Positions 1-8,499 of a stretch of DNA of 64,000 nt are shown one piece after another. Positions within the stretch are counted from its first letter, which is position 1. The number at the start of each line of letters is the position of its first letter. Source of the DNA: JAQBDA01 sp963709875 (GTDB taxonomy: Bacteria; Chloroflexota; Anaerolineae; Anaerolineales; UBA4823); assembly GCA_963709875.1 (NCBI GenBank), contig CAVPYB010000011.1, positions 434,001 to 498,000 on the forward strand, read 5' to 3'. The notes under the pieces are model-generated. The model was not told where the DNA came from, did no database searches, and saw only the letters and a program-made list of their open reading frames with translations. The translations under genes and the position numbers were made by a program.

Positions 1-273
1 CAGGAAGTGTTGAACAACGCAATCCGTCACAGCCAGGCAACCCAGGTCAAGGTGCAGGCGGATATGTCGGATACCAACGTACGTATCATAGTGGATGATA
101 ACGGCAAGGGATTCGACGTCGATTCGCTTGACGAGAAGAGCAATCTGGGTCTGAAGGTAATCCGTGACCGAGTGGAGATGCTAGGCGGGTTCATGGAAGT
201 GGACAGCGTGAGCGGTCAGGGCACTCGAGTGACATTCCAGCTGCCTGCTGCATTAAATGCTGAGTTATCATAA
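1..273 (+). CDS. Sensor histidine kinase, C-terminal ATPase domain (5' partial)
   Basis: The reading frame is open from base 1, so the gene starts before the window. About 90 residues remain and form the end of a HATPase_c domain: an N-box (EVLNNAIRHSQA), a G1 box (DDNGKGFD) and the run NLGLKVIRDRVEMLGG, which is typical of kinases of the NarX/DegS (HisKA_3) type that pair with NarL/LuxR response regulators. The phospho-accepting histidine and any sensor domain lie outside the window. It ends 111 bp before the Flp pilin and a good promoter lies between them, so it is probably a separate transcription unit. Confidence 0.85.
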   Translation, partial: QEVLNNAIRHSQATQVKVQADMSDTNVRIIVDDNGKGFDVDSLDEKSNLGLKVIRDRVEMLGGFMEVDSVSGQGTRVTFQLPAALNAELS

Positions 274-301
274 CTGCAAGGAAATTTTCATGAATTGGGT
301 A

Positions 302-330
302 TTGATAAATTTTAAAAGATTTTATATAAT
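302..330 (+). promoter_or_regulatory. Sigma-70-type promoter for the Flp pilin
   Basis: TTGATA (302-307) and TATAAT (325-330) are separated by 17 bp in an AT-rich stretch, 53 bp before the pilin start codon. This is one of the best-matching promoters in the window. It would let the pilin be made in excess over the assembly proteins. Confidence 0.7.
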
Positions 331-383
331 GGTGCTATCATTGAACATCAGGGTCCATAAATCTTAGAAAGGAGGTAAATGCC

Positions 384-530
384 ATGTTGTTCGCACCGAA
401 GGAAAAAGGTCAGGGTCTTGTGGAGTATGCGCTAATTCTTGTTTTGGTCGCGATTGTCGTAATCGTTATTCTCGCTCTCCTCGGTCCCGCAATCGGCAAT
501 GTGTTCAGCAACATCATGAATAATATCTAG
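384..530 (+). CDS. flp: Flp/Fap-type pilin (48 aa)
   Basis: A 48-residue open frame that is the structural subunit of a Tad (tight adherence) type IVb pilus. The N-terminus reads MLFAPKEKGQGLVEYALI. It contains the Flp prepilin signature G-XXXX-E-Y (G9, E14, Y15), so cleavage by a prepilin peptidase is expected after Gly9, followed by a hydrophobic segment of about 20 residues and a short polar tail. A strong ribosome-binding site (AAAGGAGGT) lies 8 bases before the ATG. It has its own promoter and a hairpin terminator downstream, then the assembly genes. No prepilin peptidase gene is visible in the window. Confidence 0.9.
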   Translation: MLFAPKEKGQGLVEYALILVLVAIVVIVILALLGPAIGNVFSNIMNNI

Positions 531-578
531 CACGGGGGTTGCAAACCATCTGTCGTATTATGATATCCGTCGATAAGA

Positions 579-612
579 TCGAGGCCCTGCCGCACAATAG
601 GCAGGGCTTCGA
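579..612 (+). terminator. Hairpin terminator after the Flp pilin
   Basis: A 13-bp stem (579-591 with 600-612, one G-U pair) closes an 8-base loop. A T-rich stretch follows about 24 bases later rather than directly, so it may also work as a 3' stabilising or read-through-limiting hairpin between the pilin and cpaB. Confidence 0.6.
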
Positions 613-694
613 CCTTAAAGAATCATGCCAAATTAATTTTTTTCGCTAACAGAATTGTATGGGAAAATTACTACTGAATTAACGCTTGCTTGGC

Positions 695-700
695 TATAAT
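695..700 (+). promoter_or_regulatory. Possible -10 element for the pilus assembly operon
   Basis: TATAAT lies 65 bp before the cpaB start. The hexamer at the expected -35 distance (TACTGA) is weak. It is a plausible but unproven start of the cpaB-tadC operon. Confidence 0.35.
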
Positions 701-764
701 TCATGTATCTTTATGGAAAATTCATCCATAGTGTTCAGAAAGACCGATTGGAGTGGAGGCAGTC

Positions 765-1901
765 ATGCGTAGAGGCCGCATTTTTATTTATCTGGCGTTC
801 ATCATCATCCTGGCATTAGTCGCCTTTGTCGTGGTTTGGCAGCAATTCTTGCAGCCGCAAACAACCGCACAACCGGAAGGACCAGCACCTACACCCGTAG
901 TTGAAACCGTAAACGTGGTTGTTCTCACCCAGCGTGTATCCCGTGGAACACCGCTCGATCCATCACTGTTGAATCTGGTGCCCATCCAGCGTGATCTATT
1001 CATCGAGGGAATGTTCACTAATGTCAACGAAGTCGATGGGAAGCTGGCGAAGTTCGACCTGGAATCCGGCATCCTGCTGACCAGCGGCATGTTGGTGAGC
1101 AGTGCCGAGCAGCTGTCTGACACCGGTTCAACAGCCGCGTTGTCAATCCCGCGTGGGATGGTCGCGGTCTCGATCCCGATCAGCCGTCTATCGAGTGTGT
1201 CATACGCTCCTCAATCCGGCGATCACGTGAACGTCATCGTCAGCTTGCTCCTGATCGACCTGGACACCGATTTCCAGACCGATCTGCCGAACATGGCCGG
1301 CATTGTGATCGCACCCGGCACTGTCGGCGAGGAAGGTCCCAACTACCTGACCGCTCAGGTAAGCGGCGGCAGCGAAGAAGGTACCGCAGTTGGAAAGGCT
1401 GAACTGGTACCCGGTCTGGGTCAGACGGTCTATTCGATGCCAGCTGAGCCCCAGCGGCCGCGCCTGGTGAGCCAGTCCTTGCTGCAGGATGTGATGGTGC
1501 TGAAAGTCGGCAACTTCCCGTACGAAGGTCTGCCTGAGCCAACCCCCACGCCTCCACCGGGTGAGGCCGCACCGGTAGAAGAAGGTCAGGACCAAGCACC
1601 GGCTCCACCGCCCCCACCGGATGTGATCACCCTGATCGTGACACCTCAGGATGCGATCACCCTCAACTATCTGTTATACTATCAGGCAGCTTTAGGCTCC
1701 CAGCTCACGCTGGCACTCCGGGCTGCTGACGATAACACCCGCGTTGCCACAGAGGCTGTAACCATGCAGTACCTGCTTGAGCAGTACAATATCCCCGTAC
1801 CCGCCAAGCTCCCTTATGGTGTAGAGCCACGGCAGGACAAGGTCGTGCTGCCGCCTCTGATGAATGATGTCCAACCCCAGATCCAACAACCCAGTCAGTA
1901 A
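765..1901 (+). CDS. cpaB: Flp pilus assembly protein CpaB/RcpC
   Basis: A 378-residue protein with one N-terminal membrane helix (about residues 5-27), a proline/threonine-rich stretch, then an SAF domain (VVVLTQRVSRGTPLDPSLL and following) and the RcpC/CpaB region. A second low-complexity Pro/Glu stretch lies near residue 265. CpaB proteins are envelope parts of the Tad secretion machine. In a monoderm organism this one probably acts in the cell wall layer around the pilus rather than with a secretin. A GTG at 753 is in frame, but GGAGG lies between it and the ATG at 765, so I take 765 as the start. It is followed by cpaE after 73 bp. Confidence 0.85.
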   Translation: MRRGRIFIYLAFIIILALVAFVVVWQQFLQPQTTAQPEGPAPTPVVETVNVVVLTQRVSRGTPLDPSLLNLVPIQRDLFIEGMFTNVNEVDGKLAKFDLESGILLTSGMLVSSAEQLSDTGSTAALSIPRGMVAVSIPISRLSSVSYAPQSGDHVNVIVSLLLIDLDTDFQTDLPNMAGIVIAPGTVGEEGPNYLTAQVSGGSEEGTAVGKAELVPGLGQTVYSMPAEPQRPRLVSQSLLQDVMVLKVGNFPYEGLPEPTPTPPPGEAAPVEEGQDQAPAPPPPPDVITLIVTPQDAITLNYLLYYQAALGSQLTLALRAADDNTRVATEAVTMQYLLEQYNIPVPAKLPYGVEPRQDKVVLPPLMNDVQPQIQQPSQ

Positions 1902-1974
1902 GCATAGTGTCAGCTTAGCCTAGAACAAGGGATTGTTGTCCATATTTGAAATGGTTTATGACGGAGATATCTGA

Positions 1975-3243
1975 ATGGGAACGGATGACAAAATAAGGGT
2001 ATTGATCGTTGACGATGTTGCCGAGACGCGCGAGAATATTCGCCGCCTGCTGCAGTTCGAAAACGACGTTGAAGTAGTTGGTGTAGCCGGCACAGGCAGG
2101 GAGGCCATCGCAGTCGCCAAAGATGTCCGCCCGGATGTGGTTTTGATGGACATCAATATGCCAGATATGGATGGGATTGCTGCAACCGAGACCATTCGCA
2201 AGACCGTATACTTCACCCAGATCGTCGTTCTCTCCGTTCAAGGTGACCCGAACTATATGCGCCGGGCAATGCTTGCCGGCGCACGCGATTTCCTCACCAA
2301 ACCCCCTTCAGTGGACGAGCTGACCTCTGCCATCCGCAGAGCGGGGAAGATGGCGCAGGAAGAACGCGCCAAATCCCCCATGGCGGCCCAGGGGACGGCG
2401 GGTGGGGCACACGGTGCCATGCTCAATCCGGCGACCACTGGCAAGGTGATCGTGGTCTACAGCCCGAAGGGTGGAGCAGGCTGCACCACAGTATCGGTTA
2501 ATCTGGCGATGGCGCTGCATAACGAGGAGTCGCCGGTGATCCTGGTGGATGGCAACTTGCAGTACGGGGATGTAACAGTTTTTCTCAACGAACAGGGAAA
2601 GAACACGATCATGGACCTGGCGCCGCGCGCCGATGAGCTCGACCCGGAGATCCTGGAAGAGGTCCTGATTACCCATAAGACTTCGAAGGTGCGCATCCTG
2701 GCTGCTCCGGCGCGTCCGGAATATGCCGAGAGCGTTACCGGCGAGCAGTTCGGGAAAGTGATCCAATATCTCCGGCGGATGTTTTCCTACATCGTCATCG
2801 ATACCTCGTCAACATTGACCGATGAGGTCGTCGCAGCAATCGACAGCGCCGATCTGGTGATCCTGCTCACTACCCAGGATATTCCCGCTATCAAGAACGC
2901 CCGCCTGTTTTTCGATCTGGCGAATGTGCTCAACCTGAGCCCGAAACGGATTGTATTTGCCATGAACCGGTTCGATAAACGCATCGGGATAACCCCCGAG
3001 AAAGTGGGGGAGAGCTTCAAGCACGAGATTTCTGCCGTGCTGCCCTTGGATGAGCGCGTGGTGATCCCCTCGATCAACCGGGGGGTGCCTTTCATCCTGG
3101 CAGACAAATCAAAACCGATTTCGAGGGCCGTCTTGCAGCTGGCTGAGGCAGTCCGCCACCGTCTTACCGAGCTGGCGCTGATGGATGACGAGAAACAAGA
3201 TGGTAAAGTATTGGTTGGGGCAGCTCGACGTCTGAGCAAATAA
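1975..3243 (+). CDS. cpaE: CpaE/TadZ-like pilus assembly ATPase with receiver domain
   Basis: 422 residues. Residues 1-125 are a response-regulator receiver domain that keeps the acidic pair (VDD), the phospho-acceptor Asp (LMDINMP) and the Lys (LTKPPS), so it may be truly phosphorylated. Residues 155-400 are a ParA/MinD-type ATPase. Its deviant Walker A reads KGGAGCTT: the first lysine is kept but the usual P-loop lysine is Cys. Such deviation is common in TadZ/CpaE, which act as polar localisation hubs for the pilus machine. The start has CGGAG 8 bases upstream. It lies directly upstream of cpaF (25-bp gap). Confidence 0.88.
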   Translation: MGTDDKIRVLIVDDVAETRENIRRLLQFENDVEVVGVAGTGREAIAVAKDVRPDVVLMDINMPDMDGIAATETIRKTVYFTQIVVLSVQGDPNYMRRAMLAGARDFLTKPPSVDELTSAIRRAGKMAQEERAKSPMAAQGTAGGAHGAMLNPATTGKVIVVYSPKGGAGCTTVSVNLAMALHNEESPVILVDGNLQYGDVTVFLNEQGKNTIMDLAPRADELDPEILEEVLITHKTSKVRILAAPARPEYAESVTGEQFGKVIQYLRRMFSYIVIDTSSTLTDEVVAAIDSADLVILLTTQDIPAIKNARLFFDLANVLNLSPKRIVFAMNRFDKRIGITPEKVGESFKHEISAVLPLDERVVIPSINRGVPFILADKSKPISRAVLQLAEAVRHRLTELALMDDEKQDGKVLVGAARRLSK

Positions 3244-3268
3244 AAGCCTACAGCCGGGATTGGTGTCT

Positions 3269-4672
3269 ATGTCATTGCTTAAGCGAATAGAGCAGGGCCA
3301 GGGGAATACGCCCCAAACTACAGAAGGCGATGATGCTGGTCGCTCACGTGTATCATCACTGCAGGCGCGCAGGGTAGCAGCTCCGGGGGTCAGCCAACAG
3401 CGCGACACCTACCTGGATTTGAAAACCCGCGTCCAGAACCGGCTTCTGTCGGAGCTGGACCCATCCATGGACATCTCGAAGGTCAACGAGGTCCGTACGA
3501 CAATCCAGGATTTATTCGAACAGGTGCTGGCAGAGGAGAATATCGTCCTCTCCCGCCCCGAGAGGCACCGCCTGTACGAGCAGATCGCGGCGGAGATCCT
3601 GGGCTTCGGGCCGCTCCAGCCGCTCCTGGATGACGAGACCATCACCGAAGTAATGGTCAACGGGGCGAAGAACATCTACGTTGAGCGCAACGGTAAAATA
3701 TTCCGCGTGCCGCTATCATTCGAGAGCGACGACCACGTCATGCGCATCATCGACCGTATCGTCGCTCCTCTGGGTCGCCGTATTGACGAGTCCAGCCCGT
3801 ATGTAGATGCCCGTCTTCCGGATGGATCGCGTGTGAACGCGGTGATCCCGCCCATCTCGCTGGTCGGTCCGGTGCTGACCATCCGTAAGTTCTTCAAAAC
3901 ACCGATCACAATCGAACAACTGATCCAGTTCGGGTCGGTCACACCTGAGGCGCTGCAGTTCATGAAGTCTTGCGTAGAATCGCGCATAAATGTGGTCATC
4001 TCCGGCGGTACCGGCTCCGGTAAAACCACTCTCTTGAATATTCTGTCCCAGTTCATCCCCAACGATGAACGAATTGTGACGATAGAGAATGCAGCTGAGC
4101 TCCAGCTCCGGCAGGAGCATGTGGTCACCCTGGAGTCCAGACCACCGAATATTGAAGGTCGCGGAGAAGTCACCATCCGCCAGCTGGTGGTCAACGCCTT
4201 GCGTATGCGCCCTGACCGCATCATCGTAGGTGAGATCAGAGATGAAGCTGCCCTTGACATGCTCCAGGCGATGAACACCGGTCATGATGGCTCGATGACC
4301 ACCTGCCACTCGAATGGTCCGCGTGATACCCTCTCGCGTATCGAGACGATGACCATGATGGCTGGTATGGAGCTGCCGGTGCGAGCTATCCGAGAGCAGG
4401 TCGCATCGGCGATCGATGTCGTGATCCATCAGGAGCGCATGCGGGATGGTACCCGAAAGATCGTCAACATTACCGAAGTCAGTGGTATGGAGGGGGATGT
4501 AATCACAATGACAGATATCTTCCTCTACGAGCAGAGCGGCTATGAGGAAGGTAAGGTGATCGGCAGGCTGCGCCCAACCGGGCTGCGGCCGAAATTCATC
4601 GATAAAATTGAAGCCTCTGGCATCCATCTGCCGGCTTCGATATTTGGTATTGGTGAACGAAGACGGTATTAA
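3269..4672 (+). CDS. cpaF: Tad pilus secretion ATPase CpaF/TadA
   Basis: A 467-residue hexameric ATPase of the type II/IV secretion family that powers Flp pilus assembly. Visible motifs are Walker A (SGGTGSGKTTLL, about residue 245), the Asp box, Walker B (MRPDRIIVGEIRDEA) and a His box (TGHDGSMTTCHSN). The N-terminal domain is the usual CpaF one (EILGFGPLQPLLDD). In-frame TTG (3260) and GTG (3263) codons precede the ATG at 3269. No strong ribosome-binding site decides between them; I use the ATG. It is the most conserved gene of the cluster and is intact. Confidence 0.93.
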   Translation: MSLLKRIEQGQGNTPQTTEGDDAGRSRVSSLQARRVAAPGVSQQRDTYLDLKTRVQNRLLSELDPSMDISKVNEVRTTIQDLFEQVLAEENIVLSRPERHRLYEQIAAEILGFGPLQPLLDDETITEVMVNGAKNIYVERNGKIFRVPLSFESDDHVMRIIDRIVAPLGRRIDESSPYVDARLPDGSRVNAVIPPISLVGPVLTIRKFFKTPITIEQLIQFGSVTPEALQFMKSCVESRINVVISGGTGSGKTTLLNILSQFIPNDERIVTIENAAELQLRQEHVVTLESRPPNIEGRGEVTIRQLVVNALRMRPDRIIVGEIRDEAALDMLQAMNTGHDGSMTTCHSNGPRDTLSRIETMTMMAGMELPVRAIREQVASAIDVVIHQERMRDGTRKIVNITEVSGMEGDVITMTDIFLYEQSGYEEGKVIGRLRPTGLRPKFIDKIEASGIHLPASIFGIGERRRY

Positions 4673-4710
4673 CGGAAACTCGACTATGATATTCGTTTAG
4701 GTGTAGTGTT

Positions 4711-5679
4711 ATGAATCCATATCTTCTCATTTTTGCTGTCGGGAGTGGGATCGCCTTATTACTTCTTGTAGTAGGGATCGTGATCACCGCTACCAGTGAA
4801 CGGACACTGGTTGAAGAGCGTCTCGGGCGCTACCTGGAAGATGAGGTCGAGGTAAGTGCAGCCCGTGGTGAGAAATCCTCACCGGTAGGAGACTGGCTCA
4901 ATACCAGGCTTGAGAGATCGAAATATGGTGGTGGGCTATCAAGAGAACTGGCACGCGCAGACCTGAAGCTCAAGCCCATTGAGTACATGGCATTGATGGT
5001 TATCTTTGCCGCCGGTGCGGGCTTTATCACCTGGTATGTTTTTGGTCAATCGATCCTGTTTGCTATTCCGGGTGCATTCGTCGGCAGCATGGCACCGCGT
5101 TTCTATGTCAGGCGGCAGCAGAGCCAGCGCTTGATCCGCTTCAACGACCAGCTCGCTGATATGTTGAACCTGATGGTGAATGGTCTGCGGGCAGGCTATT
5201 CCAGCATGCAGGCGATGGAGGCGGTCAGCCGTGAGATGCCCATACCGATCTCGGATGAGTTCCGGCGGGTAGTACAGGAGATGCAGCTCGGTATCTCGAT
5301 GGAACGTGCCCTCGATAACTTGCTGCGCAGGATACCCAGTGATGACCTCGACCTGGTGGTCGCTGCGATGAATGTCCAGCGGGAGGTCGGCGGCAACCTG
5401 GCGGAAATCCTGGACACGATCTCCCACACCATCCGCGAACGCGTCAGGATCAAAGGGGAGATCCGGGTGCTGACCTCTCAGGTGCTGTATTCCGGACGTT
5501 TCCTGGCGATGATGCCGGTCATGATCGCTCTGGCGTTGTTCGCCTTGAACCGTCCATACATGATGCAGTTCTTCGATCCGGAAACCCGGCTGATCGGTAT
5601 CCCGATGCTGATCTTGGGCGGGCTGATGATTACTGCGGGCTACTTCGTCATGGTAAAAATTGCCTCAATTGATGTTTAG
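4711..5679 (+). CDS. tadB: Tad pilus inner-membrane platform protein TadB
   Basis: A 322-residue GspF-family protein. One N-terminal helix (residues 4-27) and a pair of helices around residues 90-125 precede the T2SSF cytoplasmic domain (MVNGLRAGYSSMQAMEAVSREMPIPISDEF region), and two helices end the protein. It forms the membrane platform on which CpaF acts. The order cpaF-tadB-tadC is the classical one. Confidence 0.9.
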   Translation: MNPYLLIFAVGSGIALLLLVVGIVITATSERTLVEERLGRYLEDEVEVSAARGEKSSPVGDWLNTRLERSKYGGGLSRELARADLKLKPIEYMALMVIFAAGAGFITWYVFGQSILFAIPGAFVGSMAPRFYVRRQQSQRLIRFNDQLADMLNLMVNGLRAGYSSMQAMEAVSREMPIPISDEFRRVVQEMQLGISMERALDNLLRRIPSDDLDLVVAAMNVQREVGGNLAEILDTISHTIRERVRIKGEIRVLTSQVLYSGRFLAMMPVMIALALFALNRPYMMQFFDPETRLIGIPMLILGGLMITAGYFVMVKIASIDV

Positions 5680-5717
5680 TCCGGAATTAGTGGAAGATTA
5701 TATAGAGGTACACTGAT

Positions 5718-6665
5718 ATGATCTGGATTGCAATAGTTGCCATAATTCTCATCGGGGCTGCGGTATTGGTGGTCATCGGATTGCGTGAGGGCGACCATGT
5801 GGACCCTCTGCAGTCACGACTGGCTGAATTTGCTGACCGTGGCGATGCAACCTCGCTGGAAGAGATCGAGTTATCCCAGCCGATCACAGAGCGTGTGATC
5901 TACCCCCTGGCACGGAAATTTGGCGAGGTCGCCGTCCGATTTACACCGCAGAATGCGATACAGAATACCGCTCATAAATTGGAGCTGGCAGGCAGCCCAC
6001 GCGGTATCGACCCGACAGTATTCTGGGCCTCCCGTTTTGTAGCTGCGTTCTTGATCGGTGGGTTGTTCTTGTTCTTATTCTCGATCGGGGCATCTGCGTG
6101 GCCATGGAGCCGCAAGCTGATCATTCTGGCAGTTTTCGTCGCACTGGCGTTCTACCTGCCAGAGTTGCTGTTGACCAGCAGGATCCAGCGCAGACAGAAA
6201 GAGATCCGTAAAGCCATGCCGGACGCGCTCGACCTGCTGACAATCTGTGTGGAGGCGGGTCTCGGCTTCGATGGCGCAATGCAGAAAGTGTATGAGAAGT
6301 GGGATAATGAGCTTGGCAGGGCGTTTGGAAGAGTGCTGCGTGAGATACAGCTCGGCAAGCTGCGCCGGGAGGCGCTGCGTGATATGGCCGAGCGCATGGG
6401 TCTGGCGGAGATGACCAGCTTCGTTGCAGCAGTCATCCAGAGTGAACAGCTGGGTGTTAGCATGGCAAAGGTACTGCGCATCCAATCCGACCAGATGCGC
6501 ATCCGCCGCCGCCAGTTGGCGGAGGAAGAAGCCCATAAGGCGCCCATCAAGATGCTTATCCCGATGGCGCTGCTGATCTTCCCGTCTATCTGCATCGTAC
6601 TGATGACGCCGGCGTTATTGATGCTCTTCCGCTCAGCACTTAACGGCCTCTTGTTTGGAGGTTGA
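5718..6665 (+). CDS. tadC: Tad pilus inner-membrane platform protein TadC
   Basis: 315 residues, a second T2SSF-domain membrane protein and partner of TadB. Membrane helices lie near residues 2-20, 98-120, 128-150 and 280-305. The cytoplasmic domain has the typical run ALDLLTICVEAGLGFDGAMQ. AGAGG-like spacing (AGAGGT at 5704-5709) supports the ATG. The window holds no tadD, tadE/F/G or prepilin peptidase after it, so this is a minimal cluster and the remaining parts must lie elsewhere. Confidence 0.9.
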   Translation: MIWIAIVAIILIGAAVLVVIGLREGDHVDPLQSRLAEFADRGDATSLEEIELSQPITERVIYPLARKFGEVAVRFTPQNAIQNTAHKLELAGSPRGIDPTVFWASRFVAAFLIGGLFLFLFSIGASAWPWSRKLIILAVFVALAFYLPELLLTSRIQRRQKEIRKAMPDALDLLTICVEAGLGFDGAMQKVYEKWDNELGRAFGRVLREIQLGKLRREALRDMAERMGLAEMTSFVAAVIQSEQLGVSMAKVLRIQSDQMRIRRRQLAEEEAHKAPIKMLIPMALLIFPSICIVLMTPALLMLFRSALNGLLFGG

Positions 6666-6694
6666 TCGTCCGGTCTGGAACACAGAGGTGACCT

Positions 6695-7423
6695 TTGAAG
6701 ACCAGGGGCCAGCCGGCCTACTTCATCAACCAGTGGTTGTGGAGTCTTCTGGATATTTTGTACCCCCCGTACTGCGGGGGGTGCAGTGCTAGAGGGACAA
6801 GATGGTGCCGGAAATGTCAGATGGAGGCCGTCAAGATTGTGCCACCTATCTGCCCGAGCTGCGGTCTGGGTCAATCGAGAGCAGTGCTATACGGCAGCTG
6901 CCGCAGGCTGCCTCCCAGATATACGGCATTGCGCTCTTGGGCGTTGTTCAATGGACCGGTACGCAATGCTATCCACCGGTTGAAATACTATAAAGATATC
7001 TCCTTGGGGGAGGTCTTGTCCCGCCATCTGATAAACAGCATGGAAACGACAGGCTGGCAGGTGGATGCTGTCATTCCGGTACCGCTTGGGGTGGCACGCC
7101 TCGCAGAACGTGGATATAATCAGGCTTCCCTGCTGGCCAGACCGCTCGCTCTGGGTGTGAGGCTGGCTTACCGCCCAGATGGGCTGCGAAAGATCCGCGA
7201 TACGCCTGCACAGGTTGGTCTATCACGCGCGCAGCGGGAGAAAAACGTCGCAGGATCATTCCAGGCGGATTCCAGCATCGTAAGCGGTAGGCGAGTACTC
7301 CTCGTGGACGATGTGTCTACCAGTGGGGCGACACTGAATGCCTGCGCCGAGGCGCTGCTAACCGGCGGAGCTGCGGCAGTTTATGCGATAACATTGGCAC
7401 GCGCTTCCTACCAGGCGCGATGA
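6695..7423 (+). CDS. comF: ComF-family phosphoribosyltransferase-like protein
   Basis: 242 residues starting at TTG, with AGAGGTGA upstream. The N-terminal part holds a four-cysteine zinc-binding region (CGGC, CRKC, CPSC). The C-terminal type I phosphoribosyltransferase domain has the PRPP-binding motif VLLVDDVSTSGATL. ComF proteins are linked to DNA uptake and to recombination in naturally competent bacteria; their substrate is not settled. It follows tadC by 29 bp on the same strand, so it may be co-transcribed with the pilus genes, although Tad pili are not the usual competence pili. Confidence 0.88.
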   Translation: MKTRGQPAYFINQWLWSLLDILYPPYCGGCSARGTRWCRKCQMEAVKIVPPICPSCGLGQSRAVLYGSCRRLPPRYTALRSWALFNGPVRNAIHRLKYYKDISLGEVLSRHLINSMETTGWQVDAVIPVPLGVARLAERGYNQASLLARPLALGVRLAYRPDGLRKIRDTPAQVGLSRAQREKNVAGSFQADSSIVSGRRVLLVDDVSTSGATLNACAEALLTGGAAAVYAITLARASYQAR

Positions 7424-7483
7424 GAAAATGATAATCTTTCCGCCCAATCCGAGTCCGGTCTGGCGAGATAGGGCAGAAAGGAC

Positions 7484-7656
7484 TATAATTTTTAGGACTT
7501 ACGCACTTTAGGGCGAGTTGGGGGATCCCCTCGTGAACTGCGTAATTTCAAAATTTATTAGCTGCGCAGCAGCGGATTGATATAAAGAACAACCATACGC
7601 TCCTTGTTCGTCGATATCCCGCCTGCGCAAGACGAATATTTATCCGGGAGGTATCA
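7484..7656 (+). promoter_or_regulatory. Promoter and structured leader of the hibernation factor gene
   Basis: TATAAT at 7484-7489 sits 17 bp after a weak -35 (TGGCGA). The 167-base leader contains an inverted repeat TTACGCA/TGCGTAA (7499-7505 with 7539-7545) enclosing a palindrome GGGGATCCCC, and a second short palindrome GCTGCGCAGC further on. GGGAGG lies just before the start codon. I do not recognise a known riboswitch. The TTAGGACTTACGCA edge resembles ends of small insertion elements, so it could be an element remnant. Confidence 0.4.
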
Positions 7657-8223
7657 ATGGCACTTGAAGTCGAGATCTACGGACGGAATATGGAGGTGAC
7701 AGATCGGATCGAAGATTACGTCACCAAGAAAGTCTCCAAGCTGGATCGCTATCTGCAAGGCATCGATGAGGCTCGAGTAGATGTGGCGTATGTGAAATCT
7801 GCTCGCAGTGCGGCTGACCGGCAGGTAGCTCAGATCACTGTGCGAGGAAAAGGGTTTATTTTGCGCTCGGAAGAGCGATCAGATGATATATTCTCAGCCT
7901 TCGATACTGCAATGGAAAAGATGCAGCGCCGGATCGAGCGTTACAAAGGCAAACGCAATCGTGGGCGCGGTGATGGGCGCTCAGCCGCCGAAGTAGTGCC
8001 TGAGGAGACATTCGAAGAGGAAACAAACGAGTTGGGTCCGGTTATCGCCCGCAGGAAACGCTTCTTCCTGGTTCCAATGAGCGATCTGGAAGCCCTCGAG
8101 CAGATGGAGCTGCTTGGGCACGAAATGTTCTTCGTGTTTTTCAATGCCAATACCAATGCCGTCAATGTGCTCTATAAACGGCGCGATGGTACATACGGGA
8201 TGATCGAACCGGAAATTGGCTGA
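7657..8223 (+). CDS. hpf: Ribosome hibernation promoting factor, long form (HPF/RaiA)
   Basis: 188 residues. The N-terminal 100 residues are the S30AE/RaiA domain (VEIYGRNMEVTDRIEDYVTK), which binds the decoding centre of idle ribosomes. Residues 130-185 are the C-terminal dimerisation domain of the long form, with VIARRKRFFLVPMSDLEALEQMELLGHEMFFVF and the usual final YKRRDGTYGMIEPE. The long form joins two 70S ribosomes into 100S dimers in stationary phase or stress. It has its own leader and ends at a strong bidirectional terminator. Confidence 0.95.
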   Translation: MALEVEIYGRNMEVTDRIEDYVTKKVSKLDRYLQGIDEARVDVAYVKSARSAADRQVAQITVRGKGFILRSEERSDDIFSAFDTAMEKMQRRIERYKGKRNRGRGDGRSAAEVVPEETFEEETNELGPVIARRKRFFLVPMSDLEALEQMELLGHEMFFVFFNANTNAVNVLYKRRDGTYGMIEPEIG

Positions 8224-8245
8224 CATCAGCCCGCAAATTCTTTGT

Positions 8246-8285
8246 AAACGAATGCGGTGAAGGAAACCCTTCACCGCATTCGTTT
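8246..8285. terminator. Bidirectional intrinsic terminator between hpf and the minus-strand operon
   Basis: A perfect 18-bp stem (8246-8263 with 8268-8285) closes a 4-base loop, with T/A tracts on both outer sides. It sits between two converging genes and can end transcription from both directions. Confidence 0.88.
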
Positions 8286-8291
8286 TATGCC

Positions 8292-8495
8292 TCAGGTATC
8301 TTCAACCGCCCGGCAGGTCGCATGGATATATTGAAACTCCCCACGCGGCGGCAGGAGATCGAGGACCTCCACCACCTGGAACTGCTTGCTGCCCAGTTTG
8401 ATCCTCTCACCGACCTTGGGCGGGCGGCTCATGTTAAGGATGGCACCCGGGTGGTTGCTCCCGGCTACGACAATGCTGACTTTGTAGACTGGCAT
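8292..8495 (-). CDS. Small conserved-looking protein of unknown function
   Basis: 67 residues starting MPVYKVSIVVAGSNHPGAIL. A GTG at 8513 is also in frame (73 residues) but would overlap the upstream gene, and GAGG lies about 9 bases before the ATG at 8495, so I prefer 8495. It reads like a compact beta-strand-rich domain with VGERIKLGSKQFQVVEVLDL. It has no signal peptide, no membrane segment and one Cys. It is the last gene of a minus-strand run after the cyclic-nucleotide-binding protein, 4 bp after that gene's stop. I do not recognise the family. Confidence 0.65.
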   Translation of the reverse strand: MPVYKVSIVVAGSNHPGAILNMSRPPKVGERIKLGSKQFQVVEVLDLLPPRGEFQYIHATCRAVEDT

Positions 8496-8499
8496 GGTT

